Positions 1-7,843 of a DNA stretch of 39,870 bases are shown here, piece by piece. A program made the translations under genes and the position numbers. The stretch covers positions 1 through 39,870 of the forward strand of contig CAILLX010000233.1 of NCBI GenBank assembly GCA_903835185.1. Direction: 5' to 3'. The number at the start of each line of letters is the position of its first letter. Position 1 is the first letter of the stretch. The DNA comes from an uncultured bacterium (lineage in GTDB: Bacteria > Cyanobacteriota > Vampirovibrionia > Obscuribacterales > Obscuribacteraceae). The notes beneath the pieces are model-generated. The model saw only the letters and a list, made by a program, of their open reading frames with translations, searched no databases and was not told the origin of the DNA.

Positions 1-146
1 GCCCGGTTTCGGAAATGCACCACCGGTGGGGCTTTCCAATTTTCGATTTAGTGTCTACGTAGACAACGGTTAATGTGAACATTTGCCAACTGGTGATGGT
101 TCTAGCGATTTAAGCCGGTTGCAAGGAAGGAACCTCCGTTGGATAA

Positions 147-216
147 CCGTAGTGGCGGCTCGGGAGCCGCCCTGGGCGCGCGTCCCACGCACTAATGGAC
201 GGCATTAGGCGGGACG
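147..216. repeat. Palindromic element copy R1 (diverged) with two stem-loops
   Basis: The first 245 bases contain no gene I can support. They hold a diverged copy of the window's GC-rich palindromic element, in the orientation opposite to the 1539-1752 copies. One hairpin is GGCGGCTC (154-161), loop GG, GAGCCGCC (164-171). A second is formed by CTAATG (192-197), a GACGG loop and CATTAG (203-208), flanked by CGTCCC (181-186) and GGGACG (211-216). The segment GACGGCATTAG is shared with the 107-bp tandem repeat. The element lies downstream of the hydrolase gene that ends at 246, so it could also act as a transcript end, but there is no T-run. Confidence 0.75.
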
Positions 217-245
217 AGAGTGACTGGGCGTGCAAGATGCTCTGC

Positions 246-1466
246 TTAGATGCGTTGCCTGATCCATTGAGCAATTTCAAAACGCAGGGATGGCATTACC
301 TCGCAGCAGCCATGTCCAGCTTTAGGGATGTAGAGCAGTTTCTTGTCTGGTGATCCAGCCAGGTCATAGATGCGCTTGGTATCGGCAGCGGAAGCTAAGA
401 TGTCCCTTCCGCCGCCTGCAACTAAAAGCGGACAGCGCAGGTCACTTAAGTCATCTGCACTGGCAAGGTGGTGTGCCAGGTCGTAGAGAATTTCCTCAGC
501 ACCGTGCGTGAGAGTTACTGCTTCTCGGCGCACTGCTGGTAGCAAGTGAGACAGTGTTGTCTTGAGGTTGTAAGGCGCAGAGAGAGTTGCTACCGCCTTA
601 TACCTCTGTGGCGAGAGGAGTGCCAGGTTGATAGCTAGAGCGCCTCCTACTCCCAATCCATGCAGTGCTAATTTCTCCGGGTTAATCTCTCTTTGTTGAG
701 CAATGAAAAGGAAGAGAGTGTTGCTGAGGATCTCCATGTCGCACAAATCTTGACGATTGACAAGACTTTCGCCAAAGCCTGGAAGATCGAATGAGAGAGT
801 TGCAATGCCCATTTTGACAAAAGCGTTTTCAGTGTAATGCAGCTCCTCTTTTGTCGAGTTGACTGTGTTGATCAAGATTACACAAGGATGTTTTCTCTGG
901 GCATCTGTAGCTGGAAGGCGCAGGTAACCGCGGAGCGCTCCGGACCGGTGTGGAATCTCTACAGAGGCAGCCGGATATTCGAAGTAAGCAGCTGCGTGAC
1001 GGTAGCTTTGTGCGCAGCGGGCGTAAAACAAAGCTTTGCTTTCGTGGTCACTGACGCAGAGCAGCTGTGCATAGAAATCCCAGAGAGATGATTGCAAGTA
1101 ATAAGCGCTTGTTCTTGAATTTAGCCCCAATTCGTCCCAGTAAAGAGCTCTCTCGTTAAGCTCGCTGGCTATGCCTGAAAAAACCAGAGGGAGATGGTCC
1201 CATTGTTTTACAGCTTTTAGCGAGGCTTCGAACTCTTCTCTAACTAATCCGTTGGCTGCAGCACGATTGATGAGAAAAGGAGGAGTAGAACGTCCGCTCA
1301 GAGCTCTGAGCAACTTTGTAATCAGTCCGGACTGAGCTGCGTGTCTTCGTACTGTTGACGCAACACGCTCAGTGATTGGCAAAGTTTCTCTGTTGATAGG
1401 TCGGGACACTGGCGATACACCGCAAGTCCGGCAGCTAGCCGGGCTGTCATACTGGCATGATTTCAA
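246..1466 (-). CDS. Alpha/beta hydrolase-fold protein (FrsA / dihydropseudooxynicotine hydrolase-like), nucleophile Ser replaced by Gly
   Basis: This is a 406-residue protein. It has a helical N-terminal half and a C-terminal alpha/beta hydrolase core starting near residue 170. The oxyanion-side motif NSTKEEL (about 203-209) followed by FDLPGFGES (226-234) is typical of the FrsA/2,6-dihydropseudooxynicotine hydrolase-like group. The nucleophile elbow, normally G-x-S-x-G, reads G270-L-G272-V-G274, so the catalytic serine is missing. A candidate acid (D355 in GGGRD) and histidine (H385 in KAGHG) remain. The called start is TTG at 1466; no ATG lies in frame nearby and the N-terminus is uncertain. 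The gene stands alone between repeat-rich intergenic stretches. The fold is clear. Activity as a serine hydrolase is doubtful, so it may be a non-catalytic or repurposed member. Confidence 0.8.
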   Translation of the reverse strand: MKSCQYDSPASCRTCGVSPVSRPINRETLPITERVASTVRRHAAQSGLITKLLRALSGRSTPPFLINRAAANGLVREEFEASLKAVKQWDHLPLVFSGIASELNERALYWDELGLNSRTSAYYLQSSLWDFYAQLLCVSDHESKALFYARCAQSYRHAAAYFEYPAASVEIPHRSGALRGYLRLPATDAQRKHPCVILINTVNSTKEELHYTENAFVKMGIATLSFDLPGFGESLVNRQDLCDMEILSNTLFLFIAQQREINPEKLALHGLGVGGALAINLALLSPQRYKAVATLSAPYNLKTTLSHLLPAVRREAVTLTHGAEEILYDLAHHLASADDLSDLRCPLLVAGGGRDILASAADTKRIYDLAGSPDKKLLYIPKAGHGCCEVMPSLRFEIAQWIRQRI

Positions 1467-1930
1467 AAGATGTCTCTATTTTACAAAATGTTGCCTGCTC
1501 AATCCTTAACTGGGCAGTTCTATAAGTTGAAGCTAAGGAAACGATGCCCAATGCTGTCGGGCGTAGGGGCACGTCGGGACGGGCCCGCTGGGCGGCTCTC
1601 GAGCCGCCGCTACGGTTATTCGGTTTCTCAAGTTGACGGCATTAGAAACGATGCCCAATGCTGTCGGGCGTAGGGGCACGTCGGGACGGGCCCGCTGGGC
1701 GGCTCTCGAGCCGCCGCTACGGTTATTCAGTTTCTCAAGTTGACGGCATTAGAAACGATGCCTGACGCGTGCCGGGCTTCTTGTGAGGAGTTGAGACCGA
1801 AAGCTGCCCAGAGCTCTTCACGGTGCCAGATGGAGGAGTACCGCTTGTACAGGTGCAGTGTGGAGTTTTGGATTGCCTTAGATAGTAGTAATAGTGACTC
1901 TGCTGGCAGGTGCTTAATGTGATTACTTCT
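1467..1930. other. Intergenic stretch dominated by a tandem repeat
   Basis: Between the hydrolase gene and the binding-protein gene I see no convincing coding sequence. Short open frames here run through the repeat and are repeat translations. The stretch holds the 107-bp tandem duplication (1539-1752). The remaining 1763-1930 lies downstream of the ABC operon, and I recognise nothing in it. Confidence 0.6.
1539..1762. repeat. 107-bp tandem duplication carrying palindromic elements R2 and R3
   Basis: Two adjacent units, 1539-1645 and 1646-1752, differ at one position (G at 1622, A at 1729). They are followed by the first 10 bases of a third unit (1753-1762). Each unit contains the GC-rich palindromic element with the hairpin GGCGGCTC-TC-GAGCCGCC (1591-1608 and 1698-1715), and each ends in GACGGCATTAG. 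Near-identity of the units implies a recent duplication. Two units with no spacers do not make a CRISPR array. Confidence 0.93.
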
Positions 1931-2809
1931 TCATCTGCCTGGCTGGGATGGGAGCTGGTAAGGTAGAGCAACTCGGTAGAGAGTGTGTGGAGCTGGCTCA
2001 TATCTGCTGATGATCTTGTTGAGAGCACCGCTGTTGATAACTTGATCCAGTGCTGTATCGATCATCCTCTTAAATTCAAATTGATCTCTGCGGAACATCC
2101 AGCAATTAGAGAAGATGCGCAGTGGAGTGGCAGTACCAAGAGGCTCAACAGCGCCAGGATTGTTGGCAAGAAATCCGGCAGCTAATGCAGGTTCTGTGAA
2201 AGTGGCATCGGACTTGCCGGAAGAGACGTTAAGAAGCAGTTGCGCCAGGTCAGATAATTGGGGGAGGGAGACCACCTTGGCGCGAGGGAAGTCTTCCTGA
2301 GCAATAATCTCTGCCGTTTCACCATCTACGGTGGCAATCTTGTATGCAGGGGAATTAAGAGCTTGGATATTTCGTTCGCTTAATCTCTTGTTGCCTGCTT
2401 TCACATAGGCAAAAACTGGGCTGTAGAAGAGAGGTTGACTAAAATCAACCAGTTTGGCTCTGTTAGCGTTTGTCCAGATTGGTGTAGCGACCATGTCATA
2501 ACGATTGGTTTGCAACCCTTCAATCATTGAGCCCCAGCCCACTTCTTCAGCCCACTCAATCTTCAGCCCGAGATTCTTTGCCACCATCTCTAGAGTGTCG
2601 ATACCTATGCCGGACAGCTTGCCTGTATTGGGATCTTTCAGACATCCCGGGGTGTAGACAACATAACCGCAACGAATCTTTCCTGCCTTGATGACGCGAT
2701 CGTACAGAGAGGATTTCGTGCTGGACTGCACTACTTTCGTGCAGGAGCAGCTTGTGGCGCCTAAAATAAGAAAGATGCAGGCTATTAAGGTTAATGCTCT
2801 TTGAATCAC
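1931..2809 (-). CDS. Extracytoplasmic solute-binding lipoprotein of a polar amino-acid-type ABC importer (SBP family 3)
   Basis: A 292-residue substrate-binding protein of the bacterial family 3 type. The N-terminus is a hydrophobic signal (residues 5-17) ending in A-T-S-C21, an acceptable lipobox, so the mature protein is probably lipid-anchored outside the cytoplasmic membrane. Family features include GYVVYTPGC near the start of the mature domain, followed by GIGIDTLEMVAKNLGLKIEW and later YDMVATPIW. These are the usual first-lobe motifs of amino-acid-binding proteins. The start is GTG at 2809 with AGGGG about nine bases upstream. It is the third gene of a minus-strand operon behind permease and ATPase genes, 83 bases after the ATPase. 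The ligand cannot be read from sequence; a polar amino acid or similar small solute is the family expectation. Confidence 0.85.
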   Translation of the reverse strand: MIQRALTLIACIFLILGATSCSCTKVVQSSTKSSLYDRVIKAGKIRCGYVVYTPGCLKDPNTGKLSGIGIDTLEMVAKNLGLKIEWAEEVGWGSMIEGLQTNRYDMVATPIWTNANRAKLVDFSQPLFYSPVFAYVKAGNKRLSERNIQALNSPAYKIATVDGETAEIIAQEDFPRAKVVSLPQLSDLAQLLLNVSSGKSDATFTEPALAAGFLANNPGAVEPLGTATPLRIFSNCWMFRRDQFEFKRMIDTALDQVINSGALNKIISRYEPAPHTLYRVALPYQLPSQPGR

Positions 2810-2892
2810 TTTATTGCCCCTGTTGTCGACTTGCTACCGCTGTCCGGCTGAGTGAGACTGTTCCAAACTGAAAGACAGATCTTGAATAACGA

Positions 2893-3621
2893 TTAACTTG
2901 CTGCTTCAATCACAGAGAAAAATCGTTGCACTCGCTCTTGTTTGGGTGCATCAAGAACTTCCTTGCCACCTTGTTCGATAATCTCGCCATGGTCCATAAA
3001 AATAACACGATCTGCTGCCTGGTGCGCAAAATGCAGGAGGTGTGTGATGGTTAATATCCCGATCCCCTGAGCTGCAAGATCCTTGAGATGAGTGAGAATA
3101 ATTGCCACCTGTTCGACATCAAGTGATGATGTAATCTCGTCAAGAAGAAGATATTCAGGTTCAAGCAAAAGAGCTCTTACTAGAGCTGCACGCTGCCGCT
3201 GCCCTAGTGATGATTCGTTTGGATAGCGGTAGATGAACTGGCTCATGTCAAACAGTTCAATTAAGGACTCGAGCTTCTCCTTACTTGCCTCGCGGCGTCC
3301 GGCAGTCAGCGGTAAAGTCATGTTCTGCAGGATGGTAAGGTGTGGCCAGAGGAAAAGCTGCTGGAAGACAACTGTTACTTTGGGCCATGGTTTGACTGGA
3401 TTTTGATTAGGCGGGGACGGGAAGGAGTATTGTGTACCGTCAATTGAGATTGTCCCTGTGTCAGGCGTCTCCAGCATAGCCAGGAGCTTGAGCAGAGTAG
3501 TCTTGCCGGAGCCTGAAGGACCGATCATTACAGAGATCTGTCCAGGTTCTAACTGTACGTCGACCCCGTTTATTATTAAGTGTCCGCTGTAAGATTTGGT
3601 GATATTTTTTGCTTCTAGCAT
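2893..3621 (-). CDS. ABC transporter ATPase, polar amino-acid uptake type
   Basis: A 242-residue ATP-binding subunit that would power import of the ligand captured by the lipoprotein encoded downstream. Visible motifs in order: Walker A GPSGSGKT (34-41), Q-loop in VVFQQ (84-88), signature SSLGQ (137-141, a variant of LSGGQ), Walker B YLLLDE (157-162), D-loop SSLD, and a switch histidine in TITH near 199. The length matches GlnQ/HisP-type ATPases. The start ATG at 3621 has GGAGG about 14 bases upstream, a rather long spacing. It follows the permease gene by 26 bases and is surely co-transcribed with it. Confidence 0.92.
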   Translation of the reverse strand: MLEAKNITKSYSGHLIINGVDVQLEPGQISVMIGPSGSGKTTLLKLLAMLETPDTGTISIDGTQYSFPSPPNQNPVKPWPKVTVVFQQLFLWPHLTILQNMTLPLTAGRREASKEKLESLIELFDMSQFIYRYPNESSLGQRQRAALVRALLLEPEYLLLDEITSSLDVEQVAIILTHLKDLAAQGIGILTITHLLHFAHQAADRVIFMDHGEIIEQGGKEVLDAPKQERVQRFFSVIEAAS

Positions 3622-3647
3622 CTTCAGGTAGATGTGCCTCCATAACC

Positions 3648-4358
3648 TCAGCGCTCAGAGAAATCTCGTGTATATCTGGATTTGAGCCACAAAGCCAGCC
3701 CGTTCATCGGCAAGCATATGCAGAGAAAAAGGACTCCCAGCGCCGTATATATCTCAACAGGCTTATAGATCTGTGAATTAATCTGTTGGGCTACGCGAAA
3801 GATCTCGTTGACAGAGATGAGGCTGGCAAACAGTGTGGCTTGCAACATATTTACCTGGATCATGAGCAAGACAGGTACTGTCTGTCTGGCAACGATTGGT
3901 AGCTGAATGTGGCGCACAATTTGTGCGTGCGTCATTCCGCACACTTGAGCAGCGACTATGTATTGAGCTGGAAAGTCGGCTAACACTGCCCTGATTACAT
4001 CAGCTACAGCAAAAATGTTTATGACTGAAAGAGTTACAGCTGCTGTAACAAACGGGTCGATAACCACTCCGAGCATAGCTTGTAGCGGGTAGTGAAGCCA
4101 GAAGAGAAAAACAAGGATAGGCACACCAGACAAAGAGAAGGAGAGCAGTCTGCTCGGTATGCCGACTGCCGTCTTCCATCTGGCTCCAAAAGTGCCAAGC
4201 ACAGTTCCTAGCAAAAGTCCGGCAGCCCAGACGATAAGGGACAGATGAAAAGTAGTTGCCAAGCCATCAGCAAAAGCTGATTGATACTTGACCAGGATAT
4301 CCAGAACTGACATTAACTTTTGCGGGCGCTCCAAAGTCAAGCCCAGATGCTTATACAA
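3648..4358 (-). CDS. ABC transporter permease, polar amino-acid uptake type (HisM/GlnP-like)
   Basis: A polytopic membrane protein of up to 236 residues with about five hydrophobic helices. It carries an EAA-type loop (AAQVCGMTHAQIVRHIQLP) that would contact the ATPase. It is the first gene of the minus-strand importer operon (permease, ATPase, binding protein). The longest frame begins at TTG 4358. An internal ATG at 4313, giving 221 residues and starting MSVLDILVKY, is equally plausible; neither has a strong ribosome-binding site. The 194 bases upstream separate it from the divergent sigma-factor gene and must hold both promoters. Confidence 0.85.
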   Translation of the reverse strand: MYKHLGLTLERPQKLMSVLDILVKYQSAFADGLATTFHLSLIVWAAGLLLGTVLGTFGARWKTAVGIPSRLLSFSLSGVPILVFLFWLHYPLQAMLGVVIDPFVTAAVTLSVINIFAVADVIRAVLADFPAQYIVAAQVCGMTHAQIVRHIQLPIVARQTVPVLLMIQVNMLQATLFASLISVNEIFRVAQQINSQIYKPVEIYTALGVLFLCICLPMNGLALWLKSRYTRDFSER

Positions 4359-4552
4359 CGTGTCAGCTGCCCCGGCTGGGCTATGGGGCGACGCTCTTAG
4401 ATGATAGCGTGTGGGAGCTGGCAGAGTGCATTGCTAACATTTGCTAAGATTAAGGAGCAATTTGGGAGGCGGCGGTGGTGGGCGTGAAAAGGATCTAGCT
4501 TTGGGCTGTTTGGCGCAACTGGCGATAAGAAGGCTGCCGTAAACATAATAGG

Positions 4553-5290
4553 ATGAATTCTAAGGAGAGCAGGGAGTTCCTCAAAGGGGAGATGTCATTC
4601 ACTCCCCAGCGTATGCTTCGCTATATCCGCTCACGGGCACGCCTCTCTACAGACGAAGATATTGAGGATATCCTGCAAAATGCGCTTATTCTTGTCACCC
4701 GACATTACGATCCGTCCAGACCGGAAGCCAATCTGGCGCTTTACTGCCTGGGTGCTTGCAACAAAGCTATTGCCCAAAACTTAGAGCGTTATCATAAAAT
4801 TGCCCTGAGAAAAAGAGAAGCACGCAAACTGGTGGCTTCTGAAGAGCCTGTCCATCTCAGCGAGCAGATTGTGGACGGGCAGGAGATGAAAGTAAAAACA
4901 CTGGCTCCAGGCAAATCTTTTAATGAAGAAGCGCCAACGAGTGGGCAGTGGCGTACAACCTCGCTTGATTCAATGTTTGCTGAGGACGATGGGCGCACGG
5001 CTGACGAGGTTTTTGGCTGTGAATACAGTTTCCTCTCCGGTTCGCGCCAGGGAGATGACCCGGCCGGAACGGCTTTATTTAAGGATCTGGTCGACCGCAT
5101 TGTTCAGGAGCTGCCGCCAGGAATTCACCGCACCTGCTTTATTTTGAAGTATGTTCAGGGGTATAAGAGAGAAGACCTGATAGCATGTCTAAAAATGGAG
5201 CCCAAGAGTATAGATACCATCGATAAGAAAATTGTCCGCACGCTCAAGGCATTTAAGGAAAAGCTTGACGGTGACGGAATCAGTATCTAG
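4553..5290 (+). CDS. ECF-like RNA polymerase sigma factor
   Basis: A 245-residue protein. Residues about 31-75, with the acidic helix DEDIEDILQNALILVTRHYD, look like sigma-70 region 2. Residues about 185-240 (LPPGIHRTCFILKYVQGYKREDLIACL followed by a basic helix) look like region 4, the helix-turn-helix that reads the -35 element. The roughly 100-residue acidic/polar linker between them is longer than in most ECF factors. It would redirect RNA polymerase to a small regulon. The ATG at 4553 has no good ribosome-binding site (GAAGG is about 20 bases away). The gene is followed 11 bases later by a gene of unknown function that is probably its regulator or partner. Assignment rests on motif pattern; region 2 is somewhat divergent. 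Confidence 0.7.
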   Translation: MNSKESREFLKGEMSFTPQRMLRYIRSRARLSTDEDIEDILQNALILVTRHYDPSRPEANLALYCLGACNKAIAQNLERYHKIALRKREARKLVASEEPVHLSEQIVDGQEMKVKTLAPGKSFNEEAPTSGQWRTTSLDSMFAEDDGRTADEVFGCEYSFLSGSRQGDDPAGTALFKDLVDRIVQELPPGIHRTCFILKYVQGYKREDLIACLKMEPKSIDTIDKKIVRTLKAFKEKLDGDGISI

Positions 5291-5301
5291 GAGAGGGCGC
5301 A

Positions 5302-5979
5302 ATGAAGAGTTTGAAGGACGAGCTAGCAAAAGTTCTCAGTGCAGCTGACGATGAAGCATGCGCTCGGGCGTTCGTTAAGTTCTGTCAGTCCAACGGCGAC
5401 AGGCTGCCTTTGCCGGGGCAGGATGCTGAATTTGATTTGGCTATGTGGGAAGCTTCTCAATATTTGCCGCTGGCGAGCCATGATGAAAGTATGGTTGCGC
5501 GCGTAACAGGCAGGATGCTCGGCGAGCAGGTTGATGTAGTTGCTGCTGCCTGTGTGAGGCTCAAAGATTTACTGGGCAATGCTAAAGAAGCTGCTGTCGA
5601 GAGCTGGCAGGAGATGCTTGCCGGACTGTCCTGGCAGCAGATGGTGCCGGCTGGTGCCTTGCGTGGTGTCGGTGGTCAGATGGTTTCGCTGGGGACTTTC
5701 CATAGGCAGCTGGCTGACGCCAATATACAGGTTAATTTAGGCTGGTTGGTTGATGATGACCACTTGCGTGTCCTTTTGCAAGCCAGAGGCAGCGATGAGA
5801 AAGCTCTGCCTGATGTTGAGCTTCGCCTTACAGAGAGCAAAGCAGGTGTAGTTTTTTCGCGCAAGACCAATCAGGATGGTGCAGTCGTAGCGCCCAATAT
5901 TCAGGTTGGTCCTGGCGAGTATAAGATTCAAGTGCTCTGGTCGGAGCAGGTCGCAGAGACGCCAGTCTTTGTTATTTAG
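5302..5979 (+). CDS. Unknown protein paired with the sigma factor; C-terminal Ig/transthyretin-like beta domain
   Basis: I do not recognise this 225-residue protein. Residues 1-130 are alpha-helical and rich in Ala and Leu. From about 170 to the end, the sequence alternates beta-strand-like segments (DVELRLTESKAGVVFSRKT, then IQVGPGEYKIQVLW), like the small Ig/transthyretin-like domains seen in carboxypeptidase regulatory modules. No membrane helix or signal peptide is visible, so it should be cytosolic. It starts at ATG 5302 with a strong GGAGAGGG site, 11 bases after the sigma-factor stop, implying co-translation. By position it may modulate the sigma factor, but it lacks a recognisable zinc-binding anti-sigma motif. 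Confidence 0.65.
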   Translation: MKSLKDELAKVLSAADDEACARAFVKFCQSNGDRLPLPGQDAEFDLAMWEASQYLPLASHDESMVARVTGRMLGEQVDVVAAACVRLKDLLGNAKEAAVESWQEMLAGLSWQQMVPAGALRGVGGQMVSLGTFHRQLADANIQVNLGWLVDDDHLRVLLQARGSDEKALPDVELRLTESKAGVVFSRKTNQDGAVVAPNIQVGPGEYKIQVLWSEQVAETPVFVI

Positions 5980-6107
5980 ACAGGAAAGTGTTCTGACAGA
6001 AGCATTACGATCTGGCGCCTTGCTTAGGAGCCCGGCAATATACGACCTGAAATGCTCCCCTGTATGCTTCTTTGAAACATGTCGTCAAACTTGCTTACAA
6101 CCAACTC

Positions 6108-6164
6108 CTGGGAGCTCGCGCCTCCTGCGTGCCTCGAAGCTGGCGAGGACGCCTGCGATCCCAG
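6108..6164. repeat. Imperfect inverted repeat between convergent genes
   Basis: The outer arms are CTGGGA (6108-6113) and TCCCAG (6159-6164), with partly complementary GC-rich interior sequence. It lies in the 224-base gap between two convergent genes: the sigma partner gene ending at 5979 and the ACR3 gene ending at 6204. It could be a bidirectional terminator without a T-run or another class of dispersed palindrome. Confidence 0.45.
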
Positions 6165-6203
6165 GCAAAGTGAGAGTGCCATAGCTGCTGCACTCCAGGG
6201 CGT

Positions 6204-7319
6204 TCATCCTCGCTGTTCTCCTGGTCCGTTGACCACTTCCACTGTGGCGGTTGCTATGCCTGCTTCGTACCAGTTGCGGGTAGAATTCACGATTTTTGCC
6301 ACAGACAGCATGACTGGCACCTCAATCAATACCCCTACCACAGTCGCAAGAGCCGCGCCAGAATTAAACCCGAAGAGGCTGATGGCGGTAGCCACCGCCA
6401 ACTCAAAGAAATTGCTTGCACCAATCAGCGCTGATGGCCCGGCACAGTTATGAGCCACGCCAAGTTTCCTGTTCAGGCAATACGCAACTGTTGAGCTGAA
6501 GTACACCTGTATCAAAATCGGTACAGCAAGTATTCCTATCACCAGTGGCTGCTTAAGTATGGCTTCTCCCTGAAAAGCAAAGAGCAATATCAGTGTAGCC
6601 AACAATGCCGATAGTGATACCGGATGTAGCGTCGCCAGCGTCCGAACAAGAGCAGCCGGGTCGCTTTTCAGAAGGACGAAACGCCATAGCTGAGCAATAA
6701 TCACAGGCACGACTATATACAAGACTACTGACGTGAGAAGAGTATCCCACGGCACCGTAATCGAGGACAGCCCAAGCAGAAGCCCCACGATTGGCGCGAA
6801 TGCAAACACCATGATTGAATCGTTTAGAGCCACCTGAGTAAGCGTAAAGTACGGATCGCCTTTAGTGAGCTGGCTCCAGACAAAAACCATAGCCGTGCAT
6901 GGCGCTGCCGCCAGGAGTATCAAGCCGGCTACATAGCTGTCCACCTGGGTCGGTGGCAAGAAAGTCACGAAAACGTGCCTTATGAAAATGTATGCAAGCA
7001 GGGCCATCAAGAATGGCTTCACTGCCCAATTTATGAACAGCGTCACTCCAATACCCTTCCAGTGCCGCCGTACCTCATGAAGCGATCCAAAATCTATCTT
7101 CAGTAACATGGGCACTATCATTAGCCAGATCAAAAGTCCAACTGGAATGTTCACCCTGGCAAATTCCAGCGAACCAATGAACTTGAATGGAACCGGGAGC
7201 GTTTGTCCTAGAAAAATTCCTGTTCCTATGCAAAGGAACACCCACACCGTCAACCAGCGCTCAAAAAACCCGATGCCGGTCTTGGCTGCCGGTGTATCTG
7301 AGTCACTGCGGACTTTCAC
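6204..7319 (-). CDS. acr3: ACR3-family arsenite efflux permease
   Basis: A 371-residue inner-membrane protein with about ten hydrophobic helices, the usual size for ACR3 arsenite/H+ antiporters. The hallmark LAAAPCTAMVFVWSQL segment carries the conserved catalytic cysteine (C141). A second family signature, with a membrane-embedded glutamate, is visible in GASNFFELAVA. It extrudes As(III), probably with energy from the ArsA ATPase encoded upstream. The start is GTG at 7319, supported by GGAGG eight bases upstream. It is the last gene of the arsenic operon, 63 bases behind the exported thioredoxin-like gene. Confidence 0.95.
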   Translation of the reverse strand: MKVRSDSDTPAAKTGIGFFERWLTVWVFLCIGTGIFLGQTLPVPFKFIGSLEFARVNIPVGLLIWLMIVPMLLKIDFGSLHEVRRHWKGIGVTLFINWAVKPFLMALLAYIFIRHVFVTFLPPTQVDSYVAGLILLAAAPCTAMVFVWSQLTKGDPYFTLTQVALNDSIMVFAFAPIVGLLLGLSSITVPWDTLLTSVVLYIVVPVIIAQLWRFVLLKSDPAALVRTLATLHPVSLSALLATLILLFAFQGEAILKQPLVIGILAVPILIQVYFSSTVAYCLNRKLGVAHNCAGPSALIGASNFFELAVATAISLFGFNSGAALATVVGVLIEVPVMLSVAKIVNSTRNWYEAGIATATVEVVNGPGEQRG

Positions 7320-7382
7320 TGTCTATTCCTCCATTCTTTTCAAACACTTCAAGATTGTCGAGTACGCCTCAGCACCAGAAAA

Positions 7383-7832
7383 CTAGGTCGACGGCGGTGT
7401 CTTTTTTAGGGCTGCTACGATCTGGTCAAGTCGCACCTCTCCCTGCAACAACTCAATTAGATTGCCTTTACCACTGAGGAAATAGATACCAGGTAGCACC
7501 ATCAACGGTTTCAGTGCAATGTATCGCTGTACTAACGCTTCCTGTGTGTCTATGTGCAGTTGCACCACATGGATCTGCTGTTGATCCTTTAAGGCTCTCT
7601 GGAGCGCTTTCCAGCTTGCCTTAATCCGGCGTTCTGTGCATGGGCAGGCATCTTTCTTGCCGATGAATACAATCGTATCGACACCTGTGGCCACTTGTGT
7701 AGATAGTTCTCGTTTTGGCAGTCCCTCCAGCGTGTGCCTGCCGGCAGCGGACGGGTCAGCCTGCATGCTCGGTGAGCATGACCAGAACGCAGACAATAAC
7801 AGGAGTAAGCAAGCAACCACATGGAGTCTCAT
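7383..7832 (-). CDS. Exported thioredoxin-fold protein of the arsenic operon, CPC active site
   Basis: A 149-residue protein. Residues 1-19 form a signal peptide ending in WSC19; the lipobox is poor, so it is either lipid-anchored or secreted. The mature part has a thioredoxin-like order: beta strand VDTIVFIG, redox site DAC63-P-C65, helix, strand IHVVQLHID, then LPGIYFL with a likely cis-proline, and a C-terminal helix. A CxC spacing instead of CxxC is unusual. The ATG at 7832 is chosen over a much longer upstream frame because GAGAGGA precedes it and the signal peptide begins there; the extended frame is only the shadow of the ccdA-like gene. It follows that gene by 11 bases and is a probable acceptor of its electrons. 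Confidence 0.8.
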   Translation of the reverse strand: MRLHVVACLLLLLSAFWSCSPSMQADPSAAGRHTLEGLPKRELSTQVATGVDTIVFIGKKDACPCTERRIKASWKALQRALKDQQQIHVVQLHIDTQEALVQRYIALKPLMVLPGIYFLSGKGNLIELLQGEVRLDQIVAALKKTPPST

Positions 7833-7843
7833 AACGCGTCCTC

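Noticed and set aside
1539..1762. Possible CRISPR array
   Set aside because: Only two adjacent 107-base units plus a stub, no unique spacers, and no cas genes nearby.
1470..2028. Small open frames around the tandem repeat and the end of the binding-protein gene
   Set aside because: They consist of repeat translation or overlap the binding-protein gene in another frame.
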